Shown here one piece after another: positions 5,794-6,322 of a stretch of 6,322 bases of DNA. The DNA lies in assembly GCA_001701065.1 (NCBI GenBank), contig DAAL01000021.1:1-6322 (forward strand), in the 5' to 3' direction. Under the pieces are notes generated by a model. It worked only from the letters and a program-made list of their open reading frames with translations. It made no database searches and had not been told where the DNA came from. Within the stretch, counting starts at the first letter, position 1. Each line of letters begins with the position of its first letter. This DNA comes from Bacteroidales bacterium GP4. Lineage in GTDB: Bacteria; Bacteroidota; Bacteroidia; Bacteroidales; Muribaculaceae. The position numbers and the translations under genes are program-made.

Positions 5794-5826
5794 TTTGGAT
5801 GCGTACGAAAAATTTAGTTATCTTTG
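5794..5826 (+). promoter_or_regulatory. Promoter of the plus-strand exported-protein gene
   Basis: TTTG (5794-5797), 21 bases, then TATCTTTG (5819-5826) match the Bacteroidota consensus. Its -7 box ends 28 bases before the ATG at 5855, implying a short leader. The region before the ATG has no Shine-Dalgarno sequence, which is normal in this phylum. Confidence 0.7.
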
Positions 5827-5854
5827 CGGGGTAATACTAAACTATTAGTTAGCA

Positions 5855-6322
5855 ATGGAACGGTCTGAGATTTTAACACTATCACTTATTCTTGCAAGGA
5901 ATAAGACTCGGATTCTCTTTTTAGCACTATTGTCTATCCTTGCAGGAAGTGTCACGGGATATGCGAAGAAGAAGGCGGAGTACCCTCGTGCCGAAATCAT
6001 GGTGAGCTATAATTATCATGAGGTGCATCTTAAGACTGACGCAAAGGCATATGTCGCCGAAATTCCTATGGTGCTGCTCACCAATGGCATGGATTCCAAG
6101 TTCTACAATCTACGGCATGAATATTTCGATTCGCTCCACTCTACCCCTTCGGGACATAAGTTGTGGCGGGAATTGATGAATGCGGCTGCACGCAAGGCGG
6201 TGGAGACCGGCAATTTCGACGATGTTCCGGCGGCTCCCATACAATTGTATGTGTTCAAATCGGCAAAGGATTCTGTCCTCACCGTTTTCGACACCAATGG
6301 CAGCTCCGGTTCCCACTATTAC
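5855..6322 (+). CDS. Secreted GLPGLI (Porph_ging)-like protein, 3' end beyond the window
   Basis: An open frame of 156 codons with no stop before the window ends. Residues 20-37 (ILFLALLSILAGSVTGYA) followed by KKK look like a signal-peptide core with cleavage after YA. The 19-residue stretch before it is long for an n-region, but no later ATG would keep the signal. The mature part has EIMVSYNYHEVHLKTD, then PMVLLTNGMDSKFYN and YFDSL, which matches the pattern at the start of GLPGLI-family proteins (strand, then 'LL....SKFY', then 'DSL'). The family is exported in Bacteroidota and its function is poorly known. The naming GLPGLI motif would lie past the end, so the assignment is provisional. 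Direction opposite to the element genes and its own promoter suggest a resident chromosomal gene. Confidence 0.75.
   Translation, partial: MERSEILTLSLILARNKTRILFLALLSILAGSVTGYAKKKAEYPRAEIMVSYNYHEVHLKTDAKAYVAEIPMVLLTNGMDSKFYNLRHEYFDSLHSTPSGHKLWRELMNAAARKAVETGNFDDVPAAPIQLYVFKSAKDSVLTVFDTNGSSGSHYY

Larger units (their letters stand above)
5303..5854. other. Gene-free region between integrase and flanking gene; likely contains the element end
   Basis: This 552-base stretch holds no convincing gene on either strand. It carries the integrase promoter, the GTCCTCC repeat family, a GTTAAT-CGGA-ATTAAC palindrome (5358-5373), a perfect 17-bp stem-loop, an ACAAAGCACAT tandem repeat and the promoter of the plus-strand gene. 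Since an integrase normally sits beside its attachment site and the gene to the right looks chromosomal, the junction is probably here, most likely right of 5448. No tRNA or tmRNA end could be folded, so the target may be intergenic. Confidence 0.6.

Noticed and set aside
6103..6316. Minus-strand frames of 64 and 68 codons at the right end
   Set aside because: They oppose a plus-strand frame with a signal peptide, a good promoter and a family-like pattern.

Overview
The window looks like one end of an integrated mobile element in a Bacteroidales genome. Three things suggest the host. The promoters match the Bacteroidota form (TTTG or TTG, about 20 bases, then TAnnTTTG) upstream of three genes. 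Shine-Dalgarno sites are weak or absent. The integrase has an 'Arm' N-terminus plus SAM-like core, common in Bacteroidota elements, and the flanking gene resembles the Bacteroidota GLPGLI (Porph_ging) family. I cannot name a genus.

Everything from 1 to 5302 lies on the minus strand, so transcription runs right to left. First is a tyrosine recombinase (3932-5302) with all main catalytic residues. Next is a compact three-gene module: an XRE-HTH/ImmA-IrrE zinc peptidase (2765-3823), a PIN-domain nuclease (2251-2760) and an unrecognised 248-aa protein (1508-2254). The first two are 4 bases apart and the last two share an ATGA overlap. The promoter of this module lies inside a perfect 9-bp inverted repeat, a probable autoregulatory operator. 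Further left are a small MerR/excisionase-like HTH protein (1051-1368), a possible 67-aa protein (748-951), a second winged-HTH-like protein (494-760), and a protein resembling the N-terminal half of phage or plasmid replication initiators (12-497). The last two are coupled by another ATGA overlap. Replication or mobilisation genes probably continue beyond position 1.

The stretch 5303-5854 has no gene. It holds the integrase promoter, a family of TTTTGTCCTCC repeats in both orientations (candidate integrase arm sites), a perfect 17-bp stem-loop, a second 11-bp tandem repeat, and the promoter of a plus-strand gene that starts at 5855 and runs off the window. That gene encodes an exported protein and is probably resident chromosome. 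The element-chromosome junction therefore probably lies between about 5448 and 5800, though one end alone cannot fix it.

The likely logic is that the integrase moves the element and the HTH proteins control excision or replication. The peptidase/PIN/unknown module probably acts as a toxin-antitoxin-like stability or defence cassette. Its third gene is the least explained part of the window.
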